A stretch of 64,000 bases of DNA from JAZRUF01 sp045636205. Lineage in GTDB: Bacteria > Bacillota > Clostridia > Oscillospirales > JAAYXM01. Shown here piece by piece: positions 17,162 through 25,744 of the stretch (the first letter of the stretch is position 1; each line of letters opens with the position of its first letter). Position numbers and translations under genes: made by a program. The notes under the pieces are model-generated. The model saw only the letters and a list, made by a program, of their open reading frames with translations, was not told the DNA's origin and ran no database searches. The DNA is taken from positions 1 to 64,000 of the forward strand of contig JAZTXE010000084.1 in the NCBI GenBank assembly GCA_045636205.1, read 5' to 3'.

Positions 17162-19081
17162 GTGGCAGAATTATTTTATTTCAATCCCTTGGATAATTTT
17201 TGCCGTTCAACTCGCGGCGCGGTAGAGCAGAATACAAACATACACTTGCGTGTAAAACTCATGCGCACGCGTCTTGTTTCAGTAAATTTAATACTGATTT
17301 ACGACAAGTCCGGCGAAACAAAAACAATCCCTATGCAATGGGTTGAGCTTAAATCGGGATATGATATATACGAATGCGAATTTAATCCTGGGGAATACAA
17401 AGGTCTTATTTGGTATTATTTTCAAGCTGTTAATTACTTTGGTAATACGGTGTATTACGGCGAGAACAGCTCTTGTGAATCCATGTCAGCTGATTTGCCT
17501 GCGGCATTTCAGCTGACGGTTTTCGACAGCAAAATACGCACTCCTGATTGGTATTGCAAGGGCGTAACATATCATATTTTTGTCGATAGGTTTTTCAGAG
17601 CCTCATCTTGTCAAAAACTAACCGATGATCCGGATTTTTTAGTACATACCGATACAAATGATATACCCGAATACCTCCCGGATGCAAAGGGCGAAATCTT
17701 AAACCGTGATATTTACGGCGGAAACCTCAAGGGTATAGAGGAAAAATTAGATTACCTCGACTCTCTGGGTGTAACAACACTGTACTTAAGCCCTATATTT
17801 GAGGCATGGTCGAATCATAAATATAACACTGCAGACTATATGAAAATCGACTCGCATTTCGGCGATGAAAACGATTTAAAATCCCTATGCGAAAAAGCCA
17901 AAAAAAGGGGAATACGCGTTATTCTTGACGGTGTGTTTAATCACACAGGGTCTGACAGTGTATATTTCAATCAAAACGGGCGTTATGATTCACTTGGAGC
18001 ATATCAATCAGAGAATTCACCTTACAGAAGCTGGTATACATTTGACTCGTCTCAGGTTGGATATCAGTCCTGGTGGGGAATTCGTACGCTGCCGTCTGTA
18101 AACGAAGGCGAAGACAGTTATCAGAATTTTATAATGGGCGATAACGGTAGCGTAGCAGAGCACTGGCTAAATGCAGGAATTTCCGGTTGGAGACTTGACG
18201 TTGCAGACGAATTGCCCGACGATTTTCTCACTCGTTTTCACAAAAAAGTTCGCTCCTGCAATAATGAAGCAATAGTAATCGGAGAGGTATGGGAGGATGC
18301 ATCAAATAAGATAGCCTATGGTGTAAGACGAAGCTACTTTACAGAGGCTGAACTTGACGGTGTCATGAATTACCCCGTAAAAGAGGGGATATTAAATTTT
18401 CTGACAAACCGCATATCATCTGAAACCTTTAAAACATCTATGGAACGTCTATATGATCATTACCCTGAAGATGTTCACCGCTGCCTAATGAATTTAATCG
18501 GAACGCATGATACAATGCGCGCTTTAAATGCGCTTTCGTGTTCGCATCTCGCAGGTCAGTCACGTGATTTTAAAGCGCATTTTAAAATGGATGACGGTCT
18601 TCGCTCCTATGCAAGGCAAAGGCTGAAAATGGCAGCTTGTCTCCAATTCGTGTTCCCTGGTTCACCCAGTATATATTACGGTGATGAAACCGCAATGGAG
18701 GGTTTTGAAGACCCGTTTAACCGCAGATATTATCCGTGGGATAATCAGGATCAGGAGATGATTGAGCACTATAAAAAGCTTGGAAATTTAAAAAAGAACT
18801 GCGATTGCATGCATAGCGGTATGTTTAAAGTTTCAACTTCAGGGGAAGACTGTATATGCATATTGCGTGAGAGCGCAAAAAACGCGGTTTTTTGCACAAT
18901 TAACCGTGGAGACGTACCGTGTGAAGTTTCTTTGCCATTCGCCGGAAAATGGTGCGAAATTTTTACTCAAAGCATATACTTAAGTGAATGCGGAGATGAA
19001 TATTCAGATGTTATGCCTGCAAGCTTTAACATTTGGATATGTGAAAAAAACGCTTTACCGAATATAAAAAATGATATATAA
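17162..19081 (+). CDS. Alpha-amylase family glycoside hydrolase (GH13), neopullulanase-like
   Basis: An intracellular alpha-glucan hydrolase: no signal peptide is visible. Residues 1-125 look like an N-terminal CBM34-type beta domain and residues 130-560 form the GH13 barrel. Motifs are visible in order: VILDGVFNHTG (region I), GWRLDVADE with the nucleophile Asp near 345, IGEVWEDAS with the acid Glu near 374, and LIGTHDT with the third Asp near 447. It probably trims maltodextrins or branches left by GlgP. Whether it also cleaves alpha-1,6 bonds cannot be told. The start is GTG 17162, 7 bases after AAGGAG. Confidence 0.9.
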   Translation: MAELFYFNPLDNFCRSTRGAVEQNTNIHLRVKLMRTRLVSVNLILIYDKSGETKTIPMQWVELKSGYDIYECEFNPGEYKGLIWYYFQAVNYFGNTVYYGENSSCESMSADLPAAFQLTVFDSKIRTPDWYCKGVTYHIFVDRFFRASSCQKLTDDPDFLVHTDTNDIPEYLPDAKGEILNRDIYGGNLKGIEEKLDYLDSLGVTTLYLSPIFEAWSNHKYNTADYMKIDSHFGDENDLKSLCEKAKKRGIRVILDGVFNHTGSDSVYFNQNGRYDSLGAYQSENSPYRSWYTFDSSQVGYQSWWGIRTLPSVNEGEDSYQNFIMGDNGSVAEHWLNAGISGWRLDVADELPDDFLTRFHKKVRSCNNEAIVIGEVWEDASNKIAYGVRRSYFTEAELDGVMNYPVKEGILNFLTNRISSETFKTSMERLYDHYPEDVHRCLMNLIGTHDTMRALNALSCSHLAGQSRDFKAHFKMDDGLRSYARQRLKMAACLQFVFPGSPSIYYGDETAMEGFEDPFNRRYYPWDNQDQEMIEHYKKLGNLKKNCDCMHSGMFKVSTSGEDCICILRESAKNAVFCTINRGDVPCEVSLPFAGKWCEIFTQSIYLSECGDEYSDVMPASFNIWICEKNALPNIKNDI

Positions 19082-19118
19082 TATTTCCAAAACTCAGACA
19101 ACATAGGAGAATGATGAC

Positions 19119-19925
19119 ATGAAAAAACTTACGGTTATCCTTTTATCAGCGCTGATGATAGCATCTATCGCCGCATGCTCAGTAGGTGGGGATGAATCTA
19201 TGAACGAAGTAATTGATAAGAAAGCGATTGTTATGGGCTATGATAAAAACTATATGCCCATGGGGTTTGCAGACGAAAACGGAACCTATACCGGATTTGA
19301 CTTAGACCTTGCAAAAGCAATATGCAAGAAAATTATTACTCCGTCCGGTACGCAGGCAACTCTTAATATTATGCCATTGGGTGGTCAGGAAGCGGTCGAT
19401 GCTGTATTAAACGGAGCGGTGGACTTTTTAGGCAACAGTATTTCCGTGCACGGTGACGGTTCTGATGACCTAAGTTATTCGTACTCTCTCTTTGAAAACA
19501 AGCAGGTTATTGCGGTGTTAAATGAAAGTGCGGTTGAGGACAAACTGTCACTTGAAGGAAAAAAGGTCTCAGTCGTTTCTAATTCACCTGCAGCAGAAGC
19601 GCTTGAAGGTGACTCAAGCTTTAAAGACAAAGTAACAATATCCGAAGCTACGGATATTAACACAGCTATTGCACGTCTTGAGAGTGGAGAGGTCGACGCT
19701 CTTATCCTGGACGAAGTGTGTGCCAAATATTTTATCACAAACGGCAAAGAGCTTCGCATACTTGATGAGACATTAATGACCGACGGATACAAATTGGTAT
19801 TTAACAAAGAAAGTAAATCCCTTATAAAGAAAATCAACTCCATACTCAAAGAGCTTGAAAAAGACGGCACTTTAGAAGAACTTTCGGTAAAATGGTTCGG
19901 CGAAAACATTATAAAAATCAAATAA
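19119..19925 (+). CDS. Amino-acid-type ABC transporter substrate-binding lipoprotein (orphan)
   Basis: A family 3 extracellular solute-binding protein. Residues 1-20 are a lipoprotein signal peptide ending in the lipobox SIAAC. The mature part follows the polar amino acid binding fold: MPMGFADENGTYTGFDLDLAKAICKK, with EGKKVSVVSNSPAAEAL in the second lobe. No permease or ATPase gene lies beside it. It sits 37 bases downstream of the GH13 gene, on the same strand and before a strong terminator. It may borrow the permease of another importer, or sense a ligand. A complete importer of the same class lies 39 kb away in this window. Confidence 0.88.
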   Translation: MKKLTVILLSALMIASIAACSVGGDESMNEVIDKKAIVMGYDKNYMPMGFADENGTYTGFDLDLAKAICKKIITPSGTQATLNIMPLGGQEAVDAVLNGAVDFLGNSISVHGDGSDDLSYSYSLFENKQVIAVLNESAVEDKLSLEGKKVSVVSNSPAAEALEGDSSFKDKVTISEATDINTAIARLESGEVDALILDEVCAKYFITNGKELRILDETLMTDGYKLVFNKESKSLIKKINSILKELEKDGTLEELSVKWFGENIIKIK

Positions 19926-19931
19926 TACTAT

Positions 19932-19980
19932 ATGGGCAGGGCGAAATTTTCCCTGCCCATGTATAATTTTTATTTTTTTT
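19932..19980 (+). terminator. Rho-independent terminator of the glycogen operon
   Basis: Perfect 10-bp GC-rich stem ATGGGCAGGG/CCCTGCCCAT with a 9-base loop, followed by a long T-rich tract. Confidence 0.92.
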
Positions 19981-20011
19981 GGAAAAATAATAAAAAATTT
20001 CAAAAAACAGC

Positions 20012-20039
20012 TTGACAAATCTAAAATATTTAGTATAAT
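20012..20039 (+). promoter_or_regulatory. Promoter of tRNA-Gln
   Basis: Consensus TTGACA (20012-20017) and TATAAT (20034-20039), 16 bases apart. The predicted start point is about 10 bases before the mature tRNA 5' end. Confidence 0.9.
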
Positions 20040-20056
20040 AAAAAGGCTGTTATTGA

Positions 20057-20130
20057 TGCCGAATTGTGTAAGGGTAGCACAGCAGACTCTGACTCTGTTT
20101 GTCTGGGTTCGAATCCTAGTTCGGCAGCCA
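20057..20130 (+). tRNA. tRNA-Gln (anticodon CUG)
   Basis: A complete cloverleaf can be drawn. The 7-bp acceptor stem is TGCCGAA/TTCGGCA with discriminator G and an encoded CCA. The anticodon arm GCAGA-CTCTGAC-TCTGT gives anticodon CTG at positions 34-36. The T arm is CTGGG-TTCGAAT-CCTAG. Anticodon CUG reads CAG, so it is a glutamine tRNA. It stands alone between its own promoter and terminator. Confidence 0.95.
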
Positions 20131-20132
20131 TG

Positions 20133-20161
20133 AAAAAAGACATCCTTCGGATGTCTTTTTT
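20133..20161 (+). terminator. Terminator of tRNA-Gln
   Basis: Stem AAAAAAGACATCC, loop TTC, then GGATGTC and six T residues, starting two bases after the tRNA CCA end. Confidence 0.93.
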
Positions 20162-20242
20162 CAGTTTCATAGGATGCGAAATGATGTCAATTGTTTTTAT
20201 ACTTAATAGATTCGCAAACGATAAATAAGGGAAGTGATAGCT

Positions 20243-21022
20243 TTGCACTATAATTTTCATACGCATACTTTCCGCTGCAACCACGCAACAGGAAAGGACA
20301 GGGAATATATCGAAAAGGCAATATCCGGCGGAATAACGAAAATGGGTTTTTCCGACCATATCCCCCTCATATTTTCGGACGGCCACGAATCGGACTACCG
20401 TATCCCGACTGCAAAGGTTGAAGATTATGTAAACTCCGTAAACCAACTAAAAGAGGAGTACAAGGATAAAATCGAAATTCATTTAGGTTTTGAGATGGAG
20501 TATTACCCACCGTATTTTGAAATGATGCTTGAAAACGCAATCAAGTGGGGGGCGGAGTATCTGATTTTAGGTCAGCACTATATCGGAAATGAATATCCCA
20601 ACGGTGCCTCAAGTACCGGAGGGAGTGATAGAGAAGGGGATCTTTGTGAATATGTGGACTGCGTAGTATCCGCGGTGAAAACAGGCGTTTTCTCCTGCAT
20701 CGCCCATCCGGATGTATTCAAATTCACCGGAGCGCGTGAAACATATATAAAACAAATGCGAAAAATATGCACCGTATCAAAAGAATGTAACATTCCACTT
20801 GAACTGAATTTTTTGGGTATACGCAGCAAGCGTTTTTATCCAACGGATATATTCTGGCAACTGGCAGGCGAGGTGCAAGCCCCGGTAATCTTCGCGTTTG
20901 ATGCTCATTCACCCGAAGATGCATATGACGCCGATTCACTTGTTAAAGCGAAAAGAATGGTTCGGAAATATAATCTAAATCTTTTGCCTGAACTTAAACT
21001 TATTAATATCCAAAACTTGTAA
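20243..21022 (+). CDS. PHP-domain phosphatase, histidinol-phosphatase type
   Basis: A 259-residue PHP-fold metallophosphatase. It begins with YNFHTHTFRCNHATG, the first metal site, followed by GFSDHIPL, HLGFEMEYYP, LILGQHYIG and a late ALDAH-like FAFDAHSPED motif. This matches HisK/HisJ histidinol-phosphate phosphatase, the penultimate step of histidine synthesis. No other his gene is nearby, so the substrate is inferred. The start is taken as TTG 20243, about 8 bases after AAGGGAAG, and it places the HTH motif at the usual N-terminal position; the GTG at 20234 is too close to that site. Confidence 0.8.
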   Translation: MHYNFHTHTFRCNHATGKDREYIEKAISGGITKMGFSDHIPLIFSDGHESDYRIPTAKVEDYVNSVNQLKEEYKDKIEIHLGFEMEYYPPYFEMMLENAIKWGAEYLILGQHYIGNEYPNGASSTGGSDREGDLCEYVDCVVSAVKTGVFSCIAHPDVFKFTGARETYIKQMRKICTVSKECNIPLELNFLGIRSKRFYPTDIFWQLAGEVQAPVIFAFDAHSPEDAYDADSLVKAKRMVRKYNLNLLPELKLINIQNL

Positions 21023-21026
21023 CAAA

Positions 21027-21060
21027 AAGCGCAACCGGGAATCATTTCTCAGTTGCGCTT
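21027..21060. terminator. Bidirectional terminator between the PHP gene and cca
   Basis: Stem AAGCGCAAC/GTTGCGCTT with a 16-base loop between convergent genes. The arm at 21052-21060 overlaps the last codons of cca. Confidence 0.75.
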
Positions 21061-22383
21061 CTTTACATATTCCAAAAGTTCATCACGAGTATTGGATATT
21101 TCACCGTCCATCACGGCATCAAGCAAAATTTTTAAAGTATTTCCGATTTTAATCCCATCAGAAATACCGAGTTTAATCAAATCATTACCATTTACATTTA
21201 AATGCTTTATGCTGTAGCAAATTGGACTCTTTTTCATCTCGTAATACATATCTTCAATCTTTGAAAACTCATCCGAATACGAGTATTCGGGATTTTGCGC
21301 GGCATTGTCTGCGCGCTTTACCTCTATTAACTTTAAAAACAACTCATCGCCGATTAAATTAAGCCATTTTAGAATCACTTTCTCATCAGCAAGTATATCC
21401 GCATCATGATATTTTATAAGCGTACATACATCGGATATAGTCCTCTTGTCAAACCTCAGACGTTTAAGTGCTTTTTCCGCTGTCTGGCAGCTGATCTCCG
21501 GATGTCCGTAAAAGTGCCCTGTGCCATCCGCATCTTGTGTAAAGCACGATGGCTTGCCGGAATCATGAAGCAGCATAGTAAGTCTTAAATCCGGATTACT
21601 CCTGATATTTACGGTTGCATGAACCGTGTGCTGCCAAATATCGTAAATATGATATTTCGTCCTTTGGTCAAAATCAAAACACGGCTCAAGCTCCGGAATA
21701 ATCTGCGCAATTATTTTTCTGAATTTCAAAAGTACGTGCTCTACATTTCTACCGCACAACATCTTTTTAATCTCTGCATTTATGCGCTCTGCTGCAATGT
21801 TTGAAAGCAGGGAAGAATTAGCTAAAATTGCTTTAGCAGTTACATCTTCAATATCGTAAGATAAAACCGAAGAAAACCTGAGCGCGCGCAAAATACGCAG
21901 TGCATCTTCTTTAAACCTCAGTTCGGCATTTCCAACGCATCTTATTATTCCGTCATTTAAATCTCTTTGACCTCCAAACGGGTCAATTAATCCTTCTTTA
22001 GGTGAATATGCCATCGCGTTTATTGTAAAATCGCGACGTCCCAAATCTTCTTCAATGCAATCGGTAAATACCACGTTTTCAGGATGGCGGTTGTCCTTAT
22101 ATTCACCGTCTATTCTGAATGTAGTTATTTCAAGCGGCGTCTTACCGAACATAACCGTAACCGTACCGTGCTTTATTCCGGTTTTAAGTACGGTAAATTC
22201 CGAAAAAACATCTGCAATGGTATCCGGCTTTGCCGATGTGCATATATCCCAATCAGAGGGCAATACGCCGCGCATAGCGTCTCTTACGCATCCGCCAACC
22301 GCGAAAGCGCGATGTCCGCGACTCTCGAGTGCAACTATTGCCTTGTTTGCAAAATCCGGAAGATTTATATTCATAAGCGGCAT
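21049..22383 (-). CDS. cca: CCA-adding enzyme / poly(A) polymerase family tRNA nucleotidyltransferase with HD domain
   Basis: Adds or repairs the 3' CCA end of tRNAs. The nucleotidyltransferase head has AFAVGGCVRDAMRG, PSDWDICTSA (the metal-binding DxD) and RRDFTINAMAYSP. A tRNA-binding region follows, then an HD phosphohydrolase domain (LLHDSGKPS). The length of 444 residues is typical for the Firmicute HD-bearing form. AAGGAGG lies upstream of the start. It is the distal gene of the asd-dapA-dapB run, separated from dapB by 64 bases holding a 9-bp hairpin, so it may be only partly under lysine control. Confidence 0.93.
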   Translation of the reverse strand: MPLMNINLPDFANKAIVALESRGHRAFAVGGCVRDAMRGVLPSDWDICTSAKPDTIADVFSEFTVLKTGIKHGTVTVMFGKTPLEITTFRIDGEYKDNRHPENVVFTDCIEEDLGRRDFTINAMAYSPKEGLIDPFGGQRDLNDGIIRCVGNAELRFKEDALRILRALRFSSVLSYDIEDVTAKAILANSSLLSNIAAERINAEIKKMLCGRNVEHVLLKFRKIIAQIIPELEPCFDFDQRTKYHIYDIWQHTVHATVNIRSNPDLRLTMLLHDSGKPSCFTQDADGTGHFYGHPEISCQTAEKALKRLRFDKRTISDVCTLIKYHDADILADEKVILKWLNLIGDELFLKLIEVKRADNAAQNPEYSYSDEFSKIEDMYYEMKKSPICYSIKHLNVNGNDLIKLGISDGIKIGNTLKILLDAVMDGEISNTRDELLEYVKKRN

Positions 22384-22416
22384 TTTGACCTCCTTAAATT
22401 TATTTCTGTAACAGAA

Positions 22417-22439
22417 CAGGGAACGGCAAGCGTTCCCTG
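22417..22439 (-). terminator. Hairpin between dapB and cca (weak terminator or attenuator)
   Basis: Perfect 9-bp stem CAGGGAACG/CGTTCCCTG with a 5-base loop. On the minus strand only an interrupted T tract follows, so partial read-through into cca is likely. Confidence 0.6.
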
Positions 22440-22447
22440 AAATTATA

Positions 22448-23218
22448 TTAGTTTTCTATGTAATTTGCAAGCAGATTATCCATGTTATAAAGTCCAGGCA
22501 CGGTTATACCTGCAATATAAACAGCCGCTTTAACAGCTCCTGCTGCAAAAACTTCGCGGGATTGCGCAGTGTGCTTTATTTCAATAACCTCATCACGTCC
22601 TGCGAAAATAACCTCATGCTCACCGACGATTGTACCGCCGCGAAGCGTATGGATACCAACTTCGTTGCGTCCGCGTTTTTGACGAACCGAATGGCGGTCA
22701 TAAACATACTCAGCTTTATAGGGAAGTGCTTCGCTCAAACGCTCAGCCAGCATGAGTGCGGTTCCGCTCGGTGCGTCCAACTTCTGATTGTGATGACGCT
22801 CTATTATCTCGACATCAAAAGTATCGCCGAGAATTTTTGCAGCGCGCTCAACAAGCATCTGAAGCACATTAATTCCAAGGGACATATTTCCTGAGCGGAA
22901 AAGTGCTACTTTCTTTGAAGCTTTTTCAATCTCGGATATCTGCTCTTCGGAATGACCGGTAGTTGCAATAACCGCAGGGATGTTTTTTGAAATCGAATAA
23001 TCAAGAATTCCCTCCAAAAGGGAAGGATGCGAAAAGTCGATTACAACATCCGCATCTTCTTTTACGGCAGCAATGCTGTCATAAACCGGGTATCCGAAAA
23101 GCGCCTGGGTATTTATATCAACTCCCGCAACGATTTCCGTATCCATATTCTTTTGGCAAATATCTGTTATCACACGCCCCATGCGGCCATTACAGCCGGA
23201 GAGAATGATTTTTATCAT
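22448..23218 (-). CDS. dapB: 4-hydroxy-tetrahydrodipicolinate reductase
   Basis: Reduces the DapA product to tetrahydrodipicolinate with NAD(P)H in the diaminopimelate/lysine pathway. The N-terminal Rossmann motif is ILSGCNGRMGRVI; ERHHNQKLDAPSGTALML carries the catalytic histidine and substrate-binding region. The length of 256 residues is normal. The start is ATG 23218: the AAGGACG site lies immediately before the alternative GTG at 23227 and at a good distance from the ATG. It follows dapA by 34 bases. Confidence 0.96.
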   Translation of the reverse strand: MIKIILSGCNGRMGRVITDICQKNMDTEIVAGVDINTQALFGYPVYDSIAAVKEDADVVIDFSHPSLLEGILDYSISKNIPAVIATTGHSEEQISEIEKASKKVALFRSGNMSLGINVLQMLVERAAKILGDTFDVEIIERHHNQKLDAPSGTALMLAERLSEALPYKAEYVYDRHSVRQKRGRNEVGIHTLRGGTIVGEHEVIFAGRDEVIEIKHTAQSREVFAAGAVKAAVYIAGITVPGLYNMDNLLANYIEN

Positions 23219-23252
23219 TGGTTTCACGTCCTTTTATTGTACGCTTTTTTCT

Positions 23253-24146
23253 TTATACTGTCTTTATCCCCATATTCTGCATTGCTTCTTTAAGGATTTC
23301 TACGTTCTTAGGAGCCATCTCATAAAGCGGCATGCGCAGGTAACCGTTATCCATCCCCATGAGCTGCATTGCGGTTTTAATCGGAATCGGATTCACCTCA
23401 ATAAAGAGCTTATCCATAAGGTCAAAGTACTCAAGCTGAATCTTTTTGCTCTCCTCAGTTTTTCCTTCAAAATAAAGGCTGCACATTTTTGATACAACAC
23501 CAGGGAGAATGTTTGCAGCAACAGAGATAACACCCTTTGCACCCAGTGCAAGCATCGGTACTGTCTGGTCATCGTTTCCGCTCCACATGTACCAATCATC
23601 TCCGCATAAGCTGAGTGTGTTGGCAATAAGAGTGAAATTACCGCTTGCTTCTTTTACGCCGTTTATATTCGGATGCTTCGAAAGCTCAAGATAAGTCTCT
23701 GCAGTAAATGACACACCGGTACGAGAGGGAACGTTGTAGAGAATTATTGGTGTTTTAACACGGTCTGCAACATATGTATAGTGCTTGATAAGACCGCGCT
23801 GAGTGGTCTTGTTATAGTAAGGGGTTACCATTAAAAGACCGTCAACACCTGCATCCTCTGCAAACTTTGAAAGCTCAAGTGCATAGCTTGTGTCATTGCT
23901 TCCGGTTCCTGCAATTACCGGAACACGGCCGGCAACTTTTTTTACGCAATATTTAATGAGCTCACAGTGCTCCTCATGGCTGAGTGTCGCAGATTCACCG
24001 GTGGTTCCGCATACTGTGATTGCGTTTATTCCTCCGTCGATCTGAAAATCCACCAATTTCCCGAAACGGTCAAAATCAATTTTCCCTTTTTCATCAAAAG
24101 GTGTTACGATTGCTACGTTTGCGCCGGTAAAAACAGGTGACTTCAT
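23253..24146 (-). CDS. dapA: 4-hydroxy-tetrahydrodipicolinate synthase
   Basis: Condenses pyruvate with aspartate semialdehyde, the first lysine-specific step. It has the family GTTGES motif (VCGTTGESATLS), the tyrosine-bearing NVPSRTGVSF, and the Schiff-base lysine in NGVKEASGN. The length of 297 residues is standard. AAAGGATT precedes the start. In a spore former its product also feeds dipicolinic acid, though no spoVF genes are in this window. It lies between asd and dapB in one lysine-controlled operon. Confidence 0.97.
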   Translation of the reverse strand: MKSPVFTGANVAIVTPFDEKGKIDFDRFGKLVDFQIDGGINAITVCGTTGESATLSHEEHCELIKYCVKKVAGRVPVIAGTGSNDTSYALELSKFAEDAGVDGLLMVTPYYNKTTQRGLIKHYTYVADRVKTPIILYNVPSRTGVSFTAETYLELSKHPNINGVKEASGNFTLIANTLSLCGDDWYMWSGNDDQTVPMLALGAKGVISVAANILPGVVSKMCSLYFEGKTEESKKIQLEYFDLMDKLFIEVNPIPIKTAMQLMGMDNGYLRMPLYEMAPKNVEILKEAMQNMGIKTV

Positions 24147-24172
24147 GAAAAATCAATCCTTTCAAAAAACAA

Positions 24173-25252
24173 TTAGTCAATATATCCTTCCGCACAGAGA
24201 AGCTCTGCAAGTAAGACTGCACCGCCTGCTGCGCCGCGTAAAGTATTGTGGGACAAGCAAACGAACTTAATGTCATACTGTGTGTCCGGACGCAGACGAC
24301 CGACAGAAACTGCCATGCCGTTTTCTAAATTGCGATCCAGATTTGTCTGAGGTCTGTTATCCTCACGGAAGTAGTGAATAAACTGCTTGGGAGCAAGTGG
24401 GAGATTTAACTCCTGCGGACGTCCTTTGTAAGACTCCCAACGTGCGATTATCTCATCAAGCGGTATTTTCTTATCGAAGCTTGCACATACTGCTGCCATG
24501 TGACCGTCGGAAACCGGAACACGGATGCACTGAGCGGTAATGCTCGGAGAAGTTGCGTTAACGATACTTCCGTTTTCAACCGTGCCCCAAATCTTCATCG
24601 GCTCCTGCTCAGACTTTTCTTCCTCGCCGCCGATATAGGGGATTACATTGTCAATCATCTCGGGCCAACGCTCAAAAGTTTTTCCTGCACCGGAAATAGC
24701 TTGATAAGTGCAAGCGAGAACCTTGGTTATACCAAGATCCATAAGCGGATGGATTGCCGGCACATAACTCTGGAGTGAGCAGTTGGATTTAACAGCTACA
24801 AATCCACGATTTGTTCCCAGGCGCTTACGCTGTGACTCAATAACCTTTGCATGATCTGCGTTTATTTCCGGAATAATCATCGGAACATCAGGAGTTCCGC
24901 GATGAGCACTGTTGTTTGAAACAACCGGGCACTCAGCTTTTGCATACTTTTCTTCAAGTGCACGGATTTCGTCCTTTTTCATATCAACTGCGCAGAATAC
25001 AAAATCAACCATTCCGGCAATTTTTTCGACATCTGCAGAAGCGTCCATAACAACAAGCTTTTTCATTGCCTCCGGGATAGGGGATGTCATCGCCCATCTT
25101 CCGCTTACAGCTTCCTCGTAAGTTTTGCCTGCCGAGTTTGCACTTGCAGCGATAGCTGTAACCGTAAACCACGGATGATTTTCAAGAAGCGTTGCAAAAC
25201 GCTGACCAACCATTCCCGTGCCGCCTATAATTCCGACCTTGTAATTTTTCAT
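24173..25252 (-). CDS. asd: Aspartate-semialdehyde dehydrogenase
   Basis: Reduces aspartyl phosphate to aspartate semialdehyde with NADPH, at the branch to lysine, threonine and methionine. The nucleotide-binding start is VGIIGGTGMVGQRF, and the active-site cysteine lies in VKSNCSLQSY. The 359-residue length and the long GGEEEKSEQEP insertion match the longer Asd subtype found in archaea, fungi and some Firmicutes, not the classical E. coli-like form. CGGAGG lies 9 bases upstream. It is the first gene of the lysine operon, behind the riboswitch. Confidence 0.96.
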   Translation of the reverse strand: MKNYKVGIIGGTGMVGQRFATLLENHPWFTVTAIAASANSAGKTYEEAVSGRWAMTSPIPEAMKKLVVMDASADVEKIAGMVDFVFCAVDMKKDEIRALEEKYAKAECPVVSNNSAHRGTPDVPMIIPEINADHAKVIESQRKRLGTNRGFVAVKSNCSLQSYVPAIHPLMDLGITKVLACTYQAISGAGKTFERWPEMIDNVIPYIGGEEEKSEQEPMKIWGTVENGSIVNATSPSITAQCIRVPVSDGHMAAVCASFDKKIPLDEIIARWESYKGRPQELNLPLAPKQFIHYFREDNRPQTNLDRNLENGMAVSVGRLRPDTQYDIKFVCLSHNTLRGAAGGAVLLAELLCAEGYID

Positions 25253-25349
25253 TTTTATAACCTCCGTTTTCGCCGTTTCAGGCGATTTGTTTTATATACC
25301 CAGTATATGTTTTACTGTGCAAAAAGGAAACAGATAAAGAATATATGTC

Positions 25350-25455
25350 AAAAAAGAAAAAAGTCGGTTGAAAAACCGACCGCTTTTGTAATATAATAGA
25401 GAAAAGCGGTTTAGTGTCGGCTTTCGCGCAAAACTCTTTTTCATTACAAATAACA
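25350..25455 (-). promoter_or_regulatory. Expression platform (terminator/antiterminator) of the lysine riboswitch
   Basis: On the minus strand a terminator stem GTCGGTT/AACCGAC (25363-25380) is followed by a T-rich run. A competing stem AAACCGCTTTT-type pairing (25402-25410 with 25379-25387) shares two bases with the terminator, and an upstream CCGAC could extend it. This is the layout expected of an off-switch by premature termination. Confidence 0.75.
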
Positions 25456-25621
25456 GATAGCTCTTCATCAAATAACAGATGACAGTTGCATGGCTGTTAA
25501 CCATACACCCAGATCGACACGCTGACCGGAAGCGATCGTCTTCGGCGGTAAACCCTTTCACGATACCTTATAGAGCTCCGGAGCTCTAAGTAACGCTACT
25601 GATGAGTGCCGCGCCTCTACC
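25456..25621 (-). ncRNA. Lysine riboswitch aptamer (L-box)
   Basis: On the minus strand the leader has GGTAGAGGCGCG at its 5' end, then CTCATCAGTA, GAAAGGG, CCGCCGAAG, CTGGGTGTATGGTTAAC and ACTGTCATCTG. These correspond in order to the conserved blocks of the lysine riboswitch. The closing P1 stem is GGTAG/CTATC. It lies between a strong promoter and asd, the expected gene. Binding of lysine should favour termination and reduce asd-dapA-dapB expression. Confidence 0.93.
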
Positions 25622-25645
25622 TAAACTATATTTCCTTTTGCTCAT

Positions 25646-25674
25646 AATATATCATTTGTTTTAAATTCTGTCAA
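25646..25674 (-). promoter_or_regulatory. Promoter of the lysine riboswitch/asd operon
   Basis: On the minus strand a perfect TTGACA (25669-25674) and TATATT (25646-25651) are 17 bases apart. Transcription would begin near 25640, just before the aptamer. Confidence 0.88.
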
Positions 25675-25744
25675 CACTAAATCAGTCAATAGTGCCCATT
25701 TTGGTGCATTTTCATACAAAGCATGGAAACGGAGTGCCTTTTTT

